A stretch of 64,000 bases of DNA, taken from assembly GCA_964590195.1 (NCBI GenBank), contig CAZPWJ010000001.1, forward strand, positions 1 through 64,000, given 5' to 3'. A program made the position numbers and the translations under genes. This DNA comes from GCA-2731375 sp964590195 (GTDB lineage Bacteria > Pseudomonadota > Alphaproteobacteria > GCA-2731375). The notes under the pieces were generated by a model, which had not been told where the DNA came from, did no database searches, and saw only the letters and a list, made by a program, of their open reading frames with translations. Positions 52,872 through 61,380 of the stretch are shown one piece after another. Within the stretch, counting starts at the first letter, position 1. Every line of letters starts with the position of its first letter.

Positions 52872-52919
52872 TCCCATTAGATGGAAGCCCCATTAGATGG
52901 AAGCCCCATTAGATGGAAG
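52872..52919. repeat. 16-base unit repeated three times at the end of the GST gene
   Basis: CCCCATTAGATGGAAG is repeated head-to-tail at 52872, 52888 and 52904, the first copy differing by one base (T for the leading C). On the minus strand the GST gene enters the third listed copy first and stops at its TAA, so the extra copies extend the 3-prime untranslated region. Near-identity indicates a recent slippage duplication. Confidence 0.9.
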
Positions 52920-53574
52920 ATTGGGCCCGGCTTTGCGAGGCCTTGAACTGGTCCTTGCCGATATTGGCGGCGCGCTCCACCGCCGGCCGGGCGCCGACCC
53001 GTTTGAACCAGGCGCGGAGATGCTCGAATTCCTTCAGATCAATGCCATAAGCCTTGTAGCCCCTGATCCAGGGCCAACAGGCCATATCGGCAATGGAATA
53101 GTCGCCGGCCAGAAAATCGCGGTCCGCCAGGCGGTCGTTCATCACGCCGTACAGGCGGATTACTTCGTTGGTATAGCGTTCGATCGCGTAGTCGATCTTA
53201 TCCGCCTTGTAATTGCGGAAATGCGCCGCCTGGCCGGCCATGGGGCCCAGGCCCGCCATCTGCCAGAACAGCCATTGTTCCACTTCCGTGCAGGCACGCT
53301 GTTCGACGGGGTAGAACCAGCCGGTCTTGTTGCCCAGATATTGCAGAATGGCGCCGGATTCAAAGACCGAGATCGGCTCCCCGTCCGGGCCGTCCGGATC
53401 GACGATGGCGGGCATGCGCCCGTTCGGCGAAATGGCCAGGAAATCGGGCGCGAACTGCTCTTTCTTGGACAGATCCACCAGCTTGATGTTGTAGGGCAGA
53501 TCGCACTCTTCCAGCATGATGGCGATTTTCCAGCCGTTCGGCGTGGGCCAGAAATAGAAATCGATAGGCGCCAT
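52909..53574 (-). CDS. Glutathione S-transferase family protein (Nu/YfcG-like)
   Basis: A 221-residue GST. The N-terminal thioredoxin-like domain has TPNGWKIAIMLEECDLPYNI and the glutathione-binding PNGRMPAIVD and FESGAILQYL motifs, as in YfcG and Ure2-like enzymes. The C-terminal helical domain contains DFLAGDYSIADMACWPW. Such proteins often act as disulfide-bond oxidoreductases on glutathione. It is encoded alone, divergent from the acyl-CoA ligase over 170 bases. A triple tandem repeat begins at its stop codon. Confidence 0.92.
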   Translation of the reverse strand: MAPIDFYFWPTPNGWKIAIMLEECDLPYNIKLVDLSKKEQFAPDFLAISPNGRMPAIVDPDGPDGEPISVFESGAILQYLGNKTGWFYPVEQRACTEVEQWLFWQMAGLGPMAGQAAHFRNYKADKIDYAIERYTNEVIRLYGVMNDRLADRDFLAGDYSIADMACWPWIRGYKAYGIDLKEFEHLRAWFKRVGARPAVERAANIGKDQFKASQSRAQSSI

Positions 53575-53744
53575 ATGTCAGCTTCCTTCCCCTACTCCAC
53601 GAGACTGGGGGCCCAACGCGGACACCAAGTCTGCAATGGTTTTATGAGCGTATTCTTAGCAATCCGCAAGCGACTCCAACAAATCGAAAATTGCGCTATG
53701 ATCCGGGAAACAGTTTAGAACGCAGTTATGTCTGGGAGGACGAA
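53575..53744. promoter_or_regulatory. Divergent region between GST and acyl-CoA ligase
   Basis: A 170-base gap that must carry promoters in both directions. The ligase frame is open from 53691, but the first 18 codons look non-coding, and the GGGAGGA before ATG 53745 fixes the start. No other motif is clear. Confidence 0.35.
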
Positions 53745-55388
53745 ATGGATCTTGGCTTGGATCTGCCGCAGGAACGCATTGACGAACTTGTAAAATCAGG
53801 CGCCTGGGTTGACCGGACTTTGTTTGACTATCTCGACGACGTGCTGGCCCGCGATCCGGGCCTGCCCGCGATCACCGACTACAATGGCGAAACGGGACAG
53901 AGCACCTCCCTCAGTTATGGCGAGTTGGACCGGCTGTCCAAGCGTCTCGCCCTGGCCCTGATCAAACTGGGCGTGGGCAAGCGCGATGTGGTTTCGCTGC
54001 AACTGCCGAACTGGTGGCAGTTCACCGCCATGCACCTGGCCTGTGCCCGTATCGGCGCCATCACCAACCCGTTGATGCCGATTTTCCGGGAGCGGGAACT
54101 AAGCTTCATGCTGGGCTTCGCCGAAAGCAAGATCGTGATCGCGCCGCATGTCTTTCGCGGCTTTGAGTACAAGCCGATGATCGAGTCGATCCGCGGCGAT
54201 CTGCCCAATTTGCAGCATGCCTTCTATGTCGGCGGTACCGGCGATGACGATTTTGCCACCGCCCTGCTGGACGAGCCGTTGGAAGAGGCGGCGGACGCGG
54301 AGGCCACCCTGGCCGCCCTGCGTCCCACCCCCAACGATGTCAACGAGGTGATCTACACCTCCGGCACCACGGGCCAGCCAAAAGGCGTGATGCATACCGC
54401 CAACAGCACCTTGAGCCATTTGAGCAGTTGGACAACCCATCATCGGCTAGGCGCCGATGACAAGGTTTTCATGGCCTCGCCCCTGGCCCATCAAACCGGC
54501 TTTCTCTACGCCATTCTGATGCCCATCATGCTGGGCGTCGAAGTGGTGCTGCTGGACCGTTGGAGTGCTCCCGTCGGCGTGGAACTGATCCAGAAGCACG
54601 GCGCCACCTTCACCATGGGGGCGACGCCGTTCCTCAGTGACCTTGTCGAAATGCCCAATGTGGCGGATTTTGATCTTTCCAGGCTGCGCACCTTTGTTTC
54701 CGCCGGCGCGCCGATCCCGCCGGCGCTGGTGCAGAAGGCGGCGGCGAATTTCACCTTCAAGGTGTTGTCGGGCTGGGGCATGACGGAATGCGCCTGCCCG
54801 ACCATTTGCAACCCCGATGACCCGGACGAAAAGGTCTGGACCTCCGATGGCGGCCCCCTGCCCCATTCGGAAGTGATCGTCCACGGGCCGGACGGCAAGC
54901 CCCTGCCCCAGGGCGAAGAAGGCGTCTTAAAGGTGCGCGGTCAATCCATGTTTGTCGGCTATCTGAAAAAGCCCGAAATGCACGGCACGGATGCGGACGG
55001 TTGGTTCGATACCGGCGATCAGGCCTTCATGCACCCCGACGGCTATATCCGCATCACCGGCCGTGCCAAGGACATCATCATCCGGGGCGGCGAGAACATT
55101 CCCGTGGTCGAGGTCGAGGACGTGCTTTACCGCCACCCGGCCGTGGCCGAAGTGGCCGTGGTCGGCATCCCCGATGAGCGCATGGGCGAGCTGGGTTGTG
55201 CCTTTGTCACTTTGCAAGCCGGCGACAGTTTGGATATGGCGGGCATGGTCCGCTATCTCGAGGAAACCAAGACGGCCAAGCAGTACTGGCCGGAGCATCT
55301 GGAAGTGATCGAGGAAATGCCGCGCACTCCCAGCGGCAAAATCCAAAAGTTTAAACTGCGCGACATGGCCAAGGAATTCAGCCGGTAG
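53745..55388 (+). CDS. AMP-dependent acyl-CoA synthetase/ligase
   Basis: A 547-residue adenylate-forming enzyme. The P-loop motif IYTSGTTGQPKGVMHT starts at residue 203. The A5-type GWGMTECACP motif and the GWFDTGDQAFMHPDGYIRITGR hinge region follow. The C-terminal PRTPSGKIQKFKLR carries the catalytic lysine. It resembles cyclohexanecarboxylate-CoA and related alicyclic or medium-chain acid ligases, which would suit the nearby Baeyer-Villiger monooxygenase. It is followed after 4 bases by a methyltransferase gene. Confidence 0.92.
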   Translation: MDLGLDLPQERIDELVKSGAWVDRTLFDYLDDVLARDPGLPAITDYNGETGQSTSLSYGELDRLSKRLALALIKLGVGKRDVVSLQLPNWWQFTAMHLACARIGAITNPLMPIFRERELSFMLGFAESKIVIAPHVFRGFEYKPMIESIRGDLPNLQHAFYVGGTGDDDFATALLDEPLEEAADAEATLAALRPTPNDVNEVIYTSGTTGQPKGVMHTANSTLSHLSSWTTHHRLGADDKVFMASPLAHQTGFLYAILMPIMLGVEVVLLDRWSAPVGVELIQKHGATFTMGATPFLSDLVEMPNVADFDLSRLRTFVSAGAPIPPALVQKAAANFTFKVLSGWGMTECACPTICNPDDPDEKVWTSDGGPLPHSEVIVHGPDGKPLPQGEEGVLKVRGQSMFVGYLKKPEMHGTDADGWFDTGDQAFMHPDGYIRITGRAKDIIIRGGENIPVVEVEDVLYRHPAVAEVAVVGIPDERMGELGCAFVTLQAGDSLDMAGMVRYLEETKTAKQYWPEHLEVIEEMPRTPSGKIQKFKLRDMAKEFSR

Positions 55389-55392
55389 CCCT

Positions 55393-56235
55393 ATGAGTCA
55401 GGATGATGCCGCACGGCAAAGGGACGAAACCCGCGACAACTGGGTCCTGCGCGCCGGCGCCTGGAATGAACAGGCCGACCATCTGGCCCGGCTGGCCAGG
55501 GGCCTGAACGAGCCGTTGATCGCGGCCGCCGGCGTCGCGCCGGGACAGCAGGTGCTGGACATCGCCTCGGGCGTGGGGGAGCCGGCGATCTCCATGGCCG
55601 CCCTGGTCGGCCCTGAAGGCACCGTCACGGCCACGGACCTGGTGGCCGAAATGCTGGCCGGGACCGAGCGCCGGGCGAATGAGCAAGGCGTCAGCAACAT
55701 GGCATTCCAGGTTACGCCCATGGAGGAGTTGCCGTTCGCCGACGACAGCTTCGACGCCGTCACCTGCCGCCTGGGCCTGATGTACACTCCATCCCCCGAG
55801 CGCGCCCTGGCGCAAGCCCGCCGCGTGCTGCGTCCCGGCGGGCGGGCGGCATTCCTGGTCTGGGGCCCAAAGGCGGACAACAGCCAATTCGGTATTGTCG
55901 ACAGGGTATTGGGAGAGGTCGCGGGCATCGACCCCCACGAAGGCGCCTTCACGCCAACACGCCTGGGTGCCAACGGCGCCTTGGCCGAGATATTCGAGGC
56001 CGCCGGTTTCAGCGCCTGGGAGGAGCAGGAGCTACGCTTCAGTCCCCGCGTCGATCTGGACAGCAACTTCTGGCGCCCGCAACTGGCCCTGCGCCTGGGC
56101 GCGCGCCTGGGCGAGATGTCGGATCAGGAACGAGGCCGCATCGACGACGCCATGCGCCAGGCCTATGTGGAGCTACTCGACGGCGACCGGGTGCAGTTGC
56201 GCGTGCATGCCCGCATTGGCGTCGGTACAGTGTAG
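55393..56235 (+). CDS. Class I SAM-dependent methyltransferase (UbiE-like)
   Basis: A 280-residue methyltransferase. Motif I is VLDIASGVGEPAISMA, followed by TVTATDLVAEMLAG, the post-I MEELPFADDSFDAVTCRLGLMY, and the motif III ARRVLRPGGRAAFLVWGP. It begins 4 bases after the ligase stop and so is probably co-transcribed. The alpha-helical C-terminus is longer than in UbiE. The acceptor is unknown. Confidence 0.87.
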   Translation: MSQDDAARQRDETRDNWVLRAGAWNEQADHLARLARGLNEPLIAAAGVAPGQQVLDIASGVGEPAISMAALVGPEGTVTATDLVAEMLAGTERRANEQGVSNMAFQVTPMEELPFADDSFDAVTCRLGLMYTPSPERALAQARRVLRPGGRAAFLVWGPKADNSQFGIVDRVLGEVAGIDPHEGAFTPTRLGANGALAEIFEAAGFSAWEEQELRFSPRVDLDSNFWRPQLALRLGARLGEMSDQERGRIDDAMRQAYVELLDGDRVQLRVHARIGVGTV

Positions 56236-56304
56236 AGTTAGATCTTCGAACGTTAGCAGCCTATCCAGTATTGCGTCGGTCTCGTCGGCAAGGAGGTGGT
56301 TGTC

Positions 56305-57207
56305 ATGAGAAAAATTCTTCGCGCTCTGATATCCAGGGCCTTGGCGGCATCGCTGTTGATGGGTATCTGCAACTCCAGTTCCGCCGATGATAATGCCAAA
56401 CATATCGGCGAAGGCATCGCGGCGCTTCCCCTGTTCGATGCCCATGTTCATTACAAGGAACCGGCCTGGCAGCCCTATCCGCCATCGACCGTTTTGCAAC
56501 TGATGGACAAGTCCGGGGTGGCCATGGCGCTGGTGTCATCGACACCGGACGAGGGCACCATAAAATTATGGCAATATGCACCGAACCGCATCGTCCCGGA
56601 ACTGCGCCCTTATCATGGCACCGCCGGCTCTTCGAACTGGACGAAAGCGCCGGGCATGATCGACTATCTGAAGCAGCGGCTGGCCGACTATCCCCACGAG
56701 GGCATCGGTGAATTTCATCTGCACAGGGTCGATCCCGCCGATGAAATCCTGTTGCGGCAAATTGCGGAACTGGCCGTGGCAAGAGATATCTATGTTCATG
56801 CGCACTCCGGCAAGGCACCGGTGGACCTGCTGTTCTCGCTCGAGCCAAGGCTGAAGATTATCTGGGCCCATGCGGGCATGTCCGAGCCGGCCCATATCGT
56901 CGACGAGATGATGGCAAAGTACGAGATGCTGTACGCGGACACATCGTACCGCGAGGGCGATATATTGACCTCCCAGGGCACGATTGATCCGGCCTGGCGC
57001 AGGGTGCTGGAGCGCTTTTCCGACCGTTTCATGGTCGGATCCGATACCTGGGTTAATGGGCAGTGGGCAAACTATGGGCAGCTAATAGCGATAAACCGGT
57101 TGTGGCTGAGTCAGTTCCCGCGTTCCATCGCCGAAAAGATCGCCTACAAGAACGCCGAACGGCTTTTTGGCCGTAGCATCGAAACCCGTCTGATCGGCCA
57201 GCGTTAA
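56305..57207 (+). CDS. Exported amidohydrolase-family protein (TIM-barrel, metal-dependent)
   Basis: A 300-residue protein with an apparent N-terminal signal peptide (MRKILRALISRALAASLL then CNSSSADD). The cysteine within that region also makes a lipoprotein conceivable. The HxH metal motif is FDAHVHYKE; further candidate ligands are HLHRVD, VHAHSG, WAHAGMS and the aspartate in GSDTWVNGQ. This fits amidohydrolase-2-type decarboxylases and lactonases, which are normally cytosolic, so export is unusual. GTG 56296 is rejected because ATG 56305 follows AAGGAGG correctly. Confidence 0.8.
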   Translation: MRKILRALISRALAASLLMGICNSSSADDNAKHIGEGIAALPLFDAHVHYKEPAWQPYPPSTVLQLMDKSGVAMALVSSTPDEGTIKLWQYAPNRIVPELRPYHGTAGSSNWTKAPGMIDYLKQRLADYPHEGIGEFHLHRVDPADEILLRQIAELAVARDIYVHAHSGKAPVDLLFSLEPRLKIIWAHAGMSEPAHIVDEMMAKYEMLYADTSYREGDILTSQGTIDPAWRRVLERFSDRFMVGSDTWVNGQWANYGQLIAINRLWLSQFPRSIAEKIAYKNAERLFGRSIETRLIGQR

Positions 57208-57240
57208 GGCGCGTCCCGGCATGGACGGAATTTCAAACGT

Positions 57241-57261
57241 TTGTTAGAATAGTCCTAACAA
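57241..57261. promoter_or_regulatory. Inverted repeat upstream of the Baeyer-Villiger monooxygenase
   Basis: TTGTTAG and CTAACAA form perfect 7-base arms around a 7-base spacer, about 86 bases before the monooxygenase start. A second shorter inverted pair, GGTACG and CGTACC, follows at about 57266-57292. These are good candidates for a repressor or activator binding site. No adjacent regulator gene identifies the protein. Confidence 0.45.
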
Positions 57262-57346
57262 GTGCGGTACGCTGTGCCGCCAACACCGTACCGTCAGTTT
57301 GGCCTCTCTCGCGGCCAACAGTAGAAAAGCACATTGGGATGGGGAA

Positions 57347-58972
57347 ATGCCGAGCTCAAGTAATAACGCGTCCACACAACATGAAGTCATCATCATCGGG
57401 GCCGGTGTAACCGGTATCTATCAGCTTTACCGGCTACTGGAACAAGGCGTCGATGTCACGGTGCTGGAGGCCGGGGCTGGACCCGGCGGAACCTGGTACT
57501 GGAACCGTTACCCAGGCGCCCGCTTTGATTCCGAGAGCTATAGCTATGGCTATTCATTCTCCAAGGAATTGCTGGAAGAGTGGAACTGGTCCGAACATTT
57601 CGCCGGCCAGCCGGAAACCCTGCGCTATCTGAACCACGTGGTGGACAAATTCGATCTGTCCAAGCACATGCAGTTTAATTGCAAGGTGGAATCCTCGGTC
57701 TTTGATGAAGACAGCAATACCTGGAGCGTGCACCTGGCCGACGGCCGCACCTTGACCACGCCGGTGCTGCTGACCGCCATCGGCATGCTGTCCGCCCCCA
57801 CCATGCCGACCATTCCGGGCGTCGAGAGCTATCAGGGCGAGGCCTATCACACCTATTACTGGCCCAAGGAGCCGGTGGATTTCAGCGGCAAGAAGGTCGC
57901 CGTGCTGGGCACCGGGGCCACCGCCGTGCAGATCATTGCCGAGATCGCCGACAAGGTCGGCGAGATGACCGTCTTCCAGCGCCGCCCGAACTGGTGCGCG
58001 CCCCTGCATAACAGCAAGATCAGCGATGAAGAGATGGCCAAGATCAAGGCCTCGTACGACGAGATCTTCGCCCGCTGCAAGGAGACGCCGGGCGGCTTCA
58101 TCCACGGCCCGGACCGGCGCAAGTTCGAGGAAGTCTCCGAAAAAGATCGTTTGGCATTCTGGGAAGAGCTTTACGCCTCCCCCGGCTTTGGCGTCTGGAT
58201 CGGCAATTTCCGCGATGTTTTGGTCGAGGAAGGCCCCAACGAAGCCTTCAGTGAATTCATCGCCGGCAAGATCCGCCAGCGGGTCAACGATCCCGCCACG
58301 GCGGAAAAGCTGATCCCCAAGGATCACGGCTTCGGCACCCGCCGGGTACCGCTGGAGACGAAGTATTACGAAGCCTACAACCGCGATAACGTGCATCTGG
58401 TGGACATCAACGAGACGCCGATCGAATGCATCACGCCCGCGGGCATCAAGACCTCAGATAAAGAGCATGAATTCGATATCATCATCTATGCCACCGGTTT
58501 TGACGCCATCACCGGCGCCTTTGACCGTATCGAAATCAAGGGCGTTGGCGGCCAGAAACTGAGCGACAAATGGATGGACGGGCCGATTACCTATCTGGGC
58601 CTGCAGGTCGTCGGCTTCCCCAATCTGATTACCCTGGCCGGCCCCCAGGGCGGTTCCGTCTCGACCAATTTCCCGCGCGGTATCGAGGAAGCGGTGGACT
58701 GGGCCACGGATCTATTGGTGCACATGCGCGAAAACGATATCAGCCGCATCGAGGCCAGCCAGGCGGCGGAGGACGAATGGACGGCGCATGTGAAGGATAC
58801 CTACAAATATTCCCTTCTGGGCAACAGCCAGTCCTGGTTCACCGGCTATAACTCCAACGTCGCGGGACACGATAAGCTGCGTTATATGATCTACAATGGC
58901 GGCGCGCCGCGTTTCCGCCAGCGCCTACAGCAGGTCGCGGCAGACGGTTACGCCGGCTTCGATCTCAGCTAG
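57347..58972 (+). CDS. Flavin-containing Baeyer-Villiger-type monooxygenase
   Basis: A 541-residue FAD/NADPH monooxygenase. The first Rossmann motif GAGVTGIYQ is at residues 18-26 and the second, GTGATAVQ, at 188-195. Between them, YQGEAYHTYYWP at 162-173 matches the BVMO signature FxGxxxHxxxWP with Tyr for Phe. It should insert oxygen next to a carbonyl, turning a ketone into an ester or lactone. GGGATGGGGAA supports ATG 57347. The neighbouring hydrolase, CoA ligase and isomerase suggest a ketone-degradation set, which is inference. Confidence 0.92.
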   Translation: MPSSSNNASTQHEVIIIGAGVTGIYQLYRLLEQGVDVTVLEAGAGPGGTWYWNRYPGARFDSESYSYGYSFSKELLEEWNWSEHFAGQPETLRYLNHVVDKFDLSKHMQFNCKVESSVFDEDSNTWSVHLADGRTLTTPVLLTAIGMLSAPTMPTIPGVESYQGEAYHTYYWPKEPVDFSGKKVAVLGTGATAVQIIAEIADKVGEMTVFQRRPNWCAPLHNSKISDEEMAKIKASYDEIFARCKETPGGFIHGPDRRKFEEVSEKDRLAFWEELYASPGFGVWIGNFRDVLVEEGPNEAFSEFIAGKIRQRVNDPATAEKLIPKDHGFGTRRVPLETKYYEAYNRDNVHLVDINETPIECITPAGIKTSDKEHEFDIIIYATGFDAITGAFDRIEIKGVGGQKLSDKWMDGPITYLGLQVVGFPNLITLAGPQGGSVSTNFPRGIEEAVDWATDLLVHMRENDISRIEASQAAEDEWTAHVKDTYKYSLLGNSQSWFTGYNSNVAGHDKLRYMIYNGGAPRFRQRLQQVAADGYAGFDLS

Positions 58973-59053
58973 TTTCTAGGGGCACTTTCCAGCCGGCGGT
59001 CTTTCGGGCACACTCGCAGCCAATGTCATCTGCTGTATGTGAGGAAAACCGCC

Positions 59054-59656
59054 ATGGCCAAATTGGAATGCTTTTTCGATTGTTCCAGCCCCTGGACCTA
59101 TCTGGGCTTTCACAATCTGCAACCTTTGGCCGCCGAATTAGGTGTCGAGATTACCTGGCGCCCGATCCTGGTCGGCGGGCTGTTCAACACCGTTAACCCA
59201 TCCGTTTACCACAGCCGGGAATATCCGGTGCCGGCGAAACAGGAATATATGCACAAGGATCTGCAGGACTGGGCCCGCTATAGCGGCATCAAGATCTCCT
59301 GGCCCATGACGATCTTTCCCATCAACAGCGTCAAGGCCATGCGCGGCTGTATCGCCGCCGGCCGTCAGGGCAAGCTTGTGCCCTACGCAACAGCGGTGTT
59401 CGAGGCCTATTGGGGCGATGACCGGGATATCACCCAAGACGGCATTCTGGCCGAAATCGCCTCTGCCGCCGGCCTGGATGCGGACGGGATGGCAGCGGCG
59501 ATGGCAACGGACGAGATCAAGGCCGAGCTGCGTGAAAATACCGAGGAGCTGGGCCGGCGTGGCGGCTATGGTTCGCCGACATTTTTTGTCGATGGCGATG
59601 ATATGTACTTCGGCAATGACCGCATGCCATTGATCCGTGCCGCCCTGACTGTATAG
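59054..59656 (+). CDS. 2-hydroxychromene-2-carboxylate isomerase-like (DsbA/kappa-GST family)
   Basis: A 200-residue DsbA-fold protein. The N-terminal active region FFDCSSPWTYLG places the glutathione-contacting serine at about residue 11, as in HCCA isomerase and kappa GST. The C-terminal GSPTFFVDGDDMYFGNDRMP is the family hallmark. GAGGAA precedes ATG 59054; a GTG at 59039 is too close. It probably performs a glutathione-dependent isomerisation in aromatic or alicyclic degradation. It follows the monooxygenase on the same strand. Confidence 0.9.
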   Translation: MAKLECFFDCSSPWTYLGFHNLQPLAAELGVEITWRPILVGGLFNTVNPSVYHSREYPVPAKQEYMHKDLQDWARYSGIKISWPMTIFPINSVKAMRGCIAAGRQGKLVPYATAVFEAYWGDDRDITQDGILAEIASAAGLDADGMAAAMATDEIKAELRENTEELGRRGGYGSPTFFVDGDDMYFGNDRMPLIRAALTV

Positions 59657-59695
59657 TCGGCGCTCCACACCTCTAGTGAAACGGACAAGTATCGA

Positions 59696-60589
59696 ATGAC
59701 GGCGGACATTATTGACGGCAAGGCCTTTGCCGTGGGCCTGCGGGGCATGGTGGCCCTGCAAACGGGGCAGTTGAAAGCCAACCATGGCCTGGTGCCGGGG
59801 TTGACGGTGGTGATCGTGGGCGAGGATCCCGCCAGCCAGGTCTATGTCCGCAACAAGGGCAAGATAGCGGTGGAAATGGGCTTTCTGTCCGACACCATCC
59901 GCCTGGCCGAGGAAACGACGCAGGATCGGTTGCTCGAGGTCGTCGCGGGCCTGAACCAGGACCCGGCGGTACATGGTATTTTGGTGCAATTGCCGCTGCC
60001 GGATCATATCGATGAAGGCGAGATTATTCTGGCCATCGATCCAAACAAGGACGTGGACGGTTTGCACCCGATCAACGCCGGACGCCTGGCCAGCGGGCAG
60101 AGCGCCCTGGTGCCTTGCACGCCGTTGGGCTGTTCCATGCTGCTGGCCGACCGCTTCGGCGAGGGCGGCATGAGCGGCTTGCGCGCGGTCATGGTGGGCC
60201 GCTCCAACCTGGTGGGCAAACCCATGGCGCAATTGCTGCTGGCGGAGCATTGCACCGTCACGATCGCTCATTCCCGGACCCAGGACCTGCCCGGCCTCTG
60301 CCGGGAGGCCGATATTCTGGTCGCCGCTGTCGGCGTGCCGGAGATGCTGGGCGGCGATTGCATCAAACCGGGCGCCGTGGTGATCGATGTGGGCATGAAC
60401 CGGATAGATGCCGGCAACGGTAAAACGCGGCTGACCGGTGATGTGGATTTCGAGGCGGCGAAAGAGATCGCCGGCGCCATCACCCCGGTACCGGGCGGTG
60501 TCGGCCCCATGACCATCGCCTGTCTGATGGTCAACACGGTAACGGCGGCCTGCTGGGCGGCTGGTATCGACAGCGTCCCCACGGCATGA
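59696..60589 (+). CDS. folD: Bifunctional methylene-THF dehydrogenase/methenyl-THF cyclohydrolase
   Basis: A 297-residue FolD. It interconverts methylene-, methenyl- and 10-formyl-tetrahydrofolate with NADP. Y50 and K54 in YVRNKGK are the active-site pair. QLPLPDHID, PCTPLGCSML and GRSNLVGKPMAQLLL are the conserved substrate and dinucleotide motifs, and PGGVGPMTIA closes the protein. It lies 39 bases after the isomerase. Functionally it links to formate-THF ligase at the start of this window. Confidence 0.97.
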   Translation: MTADIIDGKAFAVGLRGMVALQTGQLKANHGLVPGLTVVIVGEDPASQVYVRNKGKIAVEMGFLSDTIRLAEETTQDRLLEVVAGLNQDPAVHGILVQLPLPDHIDEGEIILAIDPNKDVDGLHPINAGRLASGQSALVPCTPLGCSMLLADRFGEGGMSGLRAVMVGRSNLVGKPMAQLLLAEHCTVTIAHSRTQDLPGLCREADILVAAVGVPEMLGGDCIKPGAVVIDVGMNRIDAGNGKTRLTGDVDFEAAKEIAGAITPVPGGVGPMTIACLMVNTVTAACWAAGIDSVPTA

Positions 60590-60613
60590 ATTTGTACAGT
60601 TGGAGGTAGCAAG

Positions 60614-61378
60614 ATGCGTTTACGGCAGTTTGTTTTCGTGGCCCAGGATTTGAAAACGGCGGTGGTCGATATCGGCGCCACGTTGGGCCTGGCGGTCTGC
60701 TACAATGATCCCAATGTGGCTGAATTCGGCCTGCATAATGCGCTTTTGCCCATTGGCGGCGATCTGATCGAGGTTGTCGCCCCGATCAAGGACGGCACCA
60801 CCGCCGGACGCTATCTGGAACGGCGCGGGGGCGACGGCGGCTATATGATCATCATGGAATGTGATGACGCCCTGGCCCATCGGGAACGCATCGAAGCCCT
60901 TGGCGTGCGCGCCATCTGGCGCCATGACGACGATGATGCCCATGCCACGCATTTTCATCCCGCCGACGTGCCGGGCGCCATTCTCTCCATTGACGACATG
61001 GGGCCGGAAGGTAATCCGAACGAAAAGCTGTCGCGCTGGAAATGGGCCGGACCGAACTGGCAGGATTTCGTGCAGACCCAGGATACGGAGGCCTTGGTGG
61101 CCGTGGAAATCCAATCGGATGATCCCGACGCCCTGGCCAAGCGCTGGGGCGAGGTGCTGGATCAAGCGGTGGAGAACATCAACGGCATGCCGGCGGTGAA
61201 ACTGGACAATGCCCATATCCGCTTCAGCAAGGATACGGACGGGCGCGGCGTGGGCATTTGCGCCATCGACGTGTTGCCTGCCAACCGGGCCAATATCCTG
61301 GCCATGGCGGACAAGTTCGAGGTGCGGCACGCGGGCGACCAACTCATGCTGTGCGGCGTGCGGGTCAATCTTGTCTAG
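60614..61378 (+). CDS. VOC/glyoxalase-like domain protein
   Basis: A 254-residue protein of the vicinal-oxygen-chelate type. It starts MRLRQFVFVAQDLKTAVVDI, continues with HNALLPIGGDLIEVVAPIKDGTTAGRYLERRGG, and has FHPADVPGAILSIDDM with a potential metal histidine. The two halves look like tandem VOC repeats. TGGAGGTAG is a good ribosome-binding site. The next gene starts 3 bases after its stop. A glyoxalase or dioxygenase activity on a small acid or CoA ester is likely; the metal site is not complete enough to say more. Confidence 0.82.
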   Translation: MRLRQFVFVAQDLKTAVVDIGATLGLAVCYNDPNVAEFGLHNALLPIGGDLIEVVAPIKDGTTAGRYLERRGGDGGYMIIMECDDALAHRERIEALGVRAIWRHDDDDAHATHFHPADVPGAILSIDDMGPEGNPNEKLSRWKWAGPNWQDFVQTQDTEALVAVEIQSDDPDALAKRWGEVLDQAVENINGMPAVKLDNAHIRFSKDTDGRGVGICAIDVLPANRANILAMADKFEVRHAGDQLMLCGVRVNLV

Positions 61379-61380
61379 TC

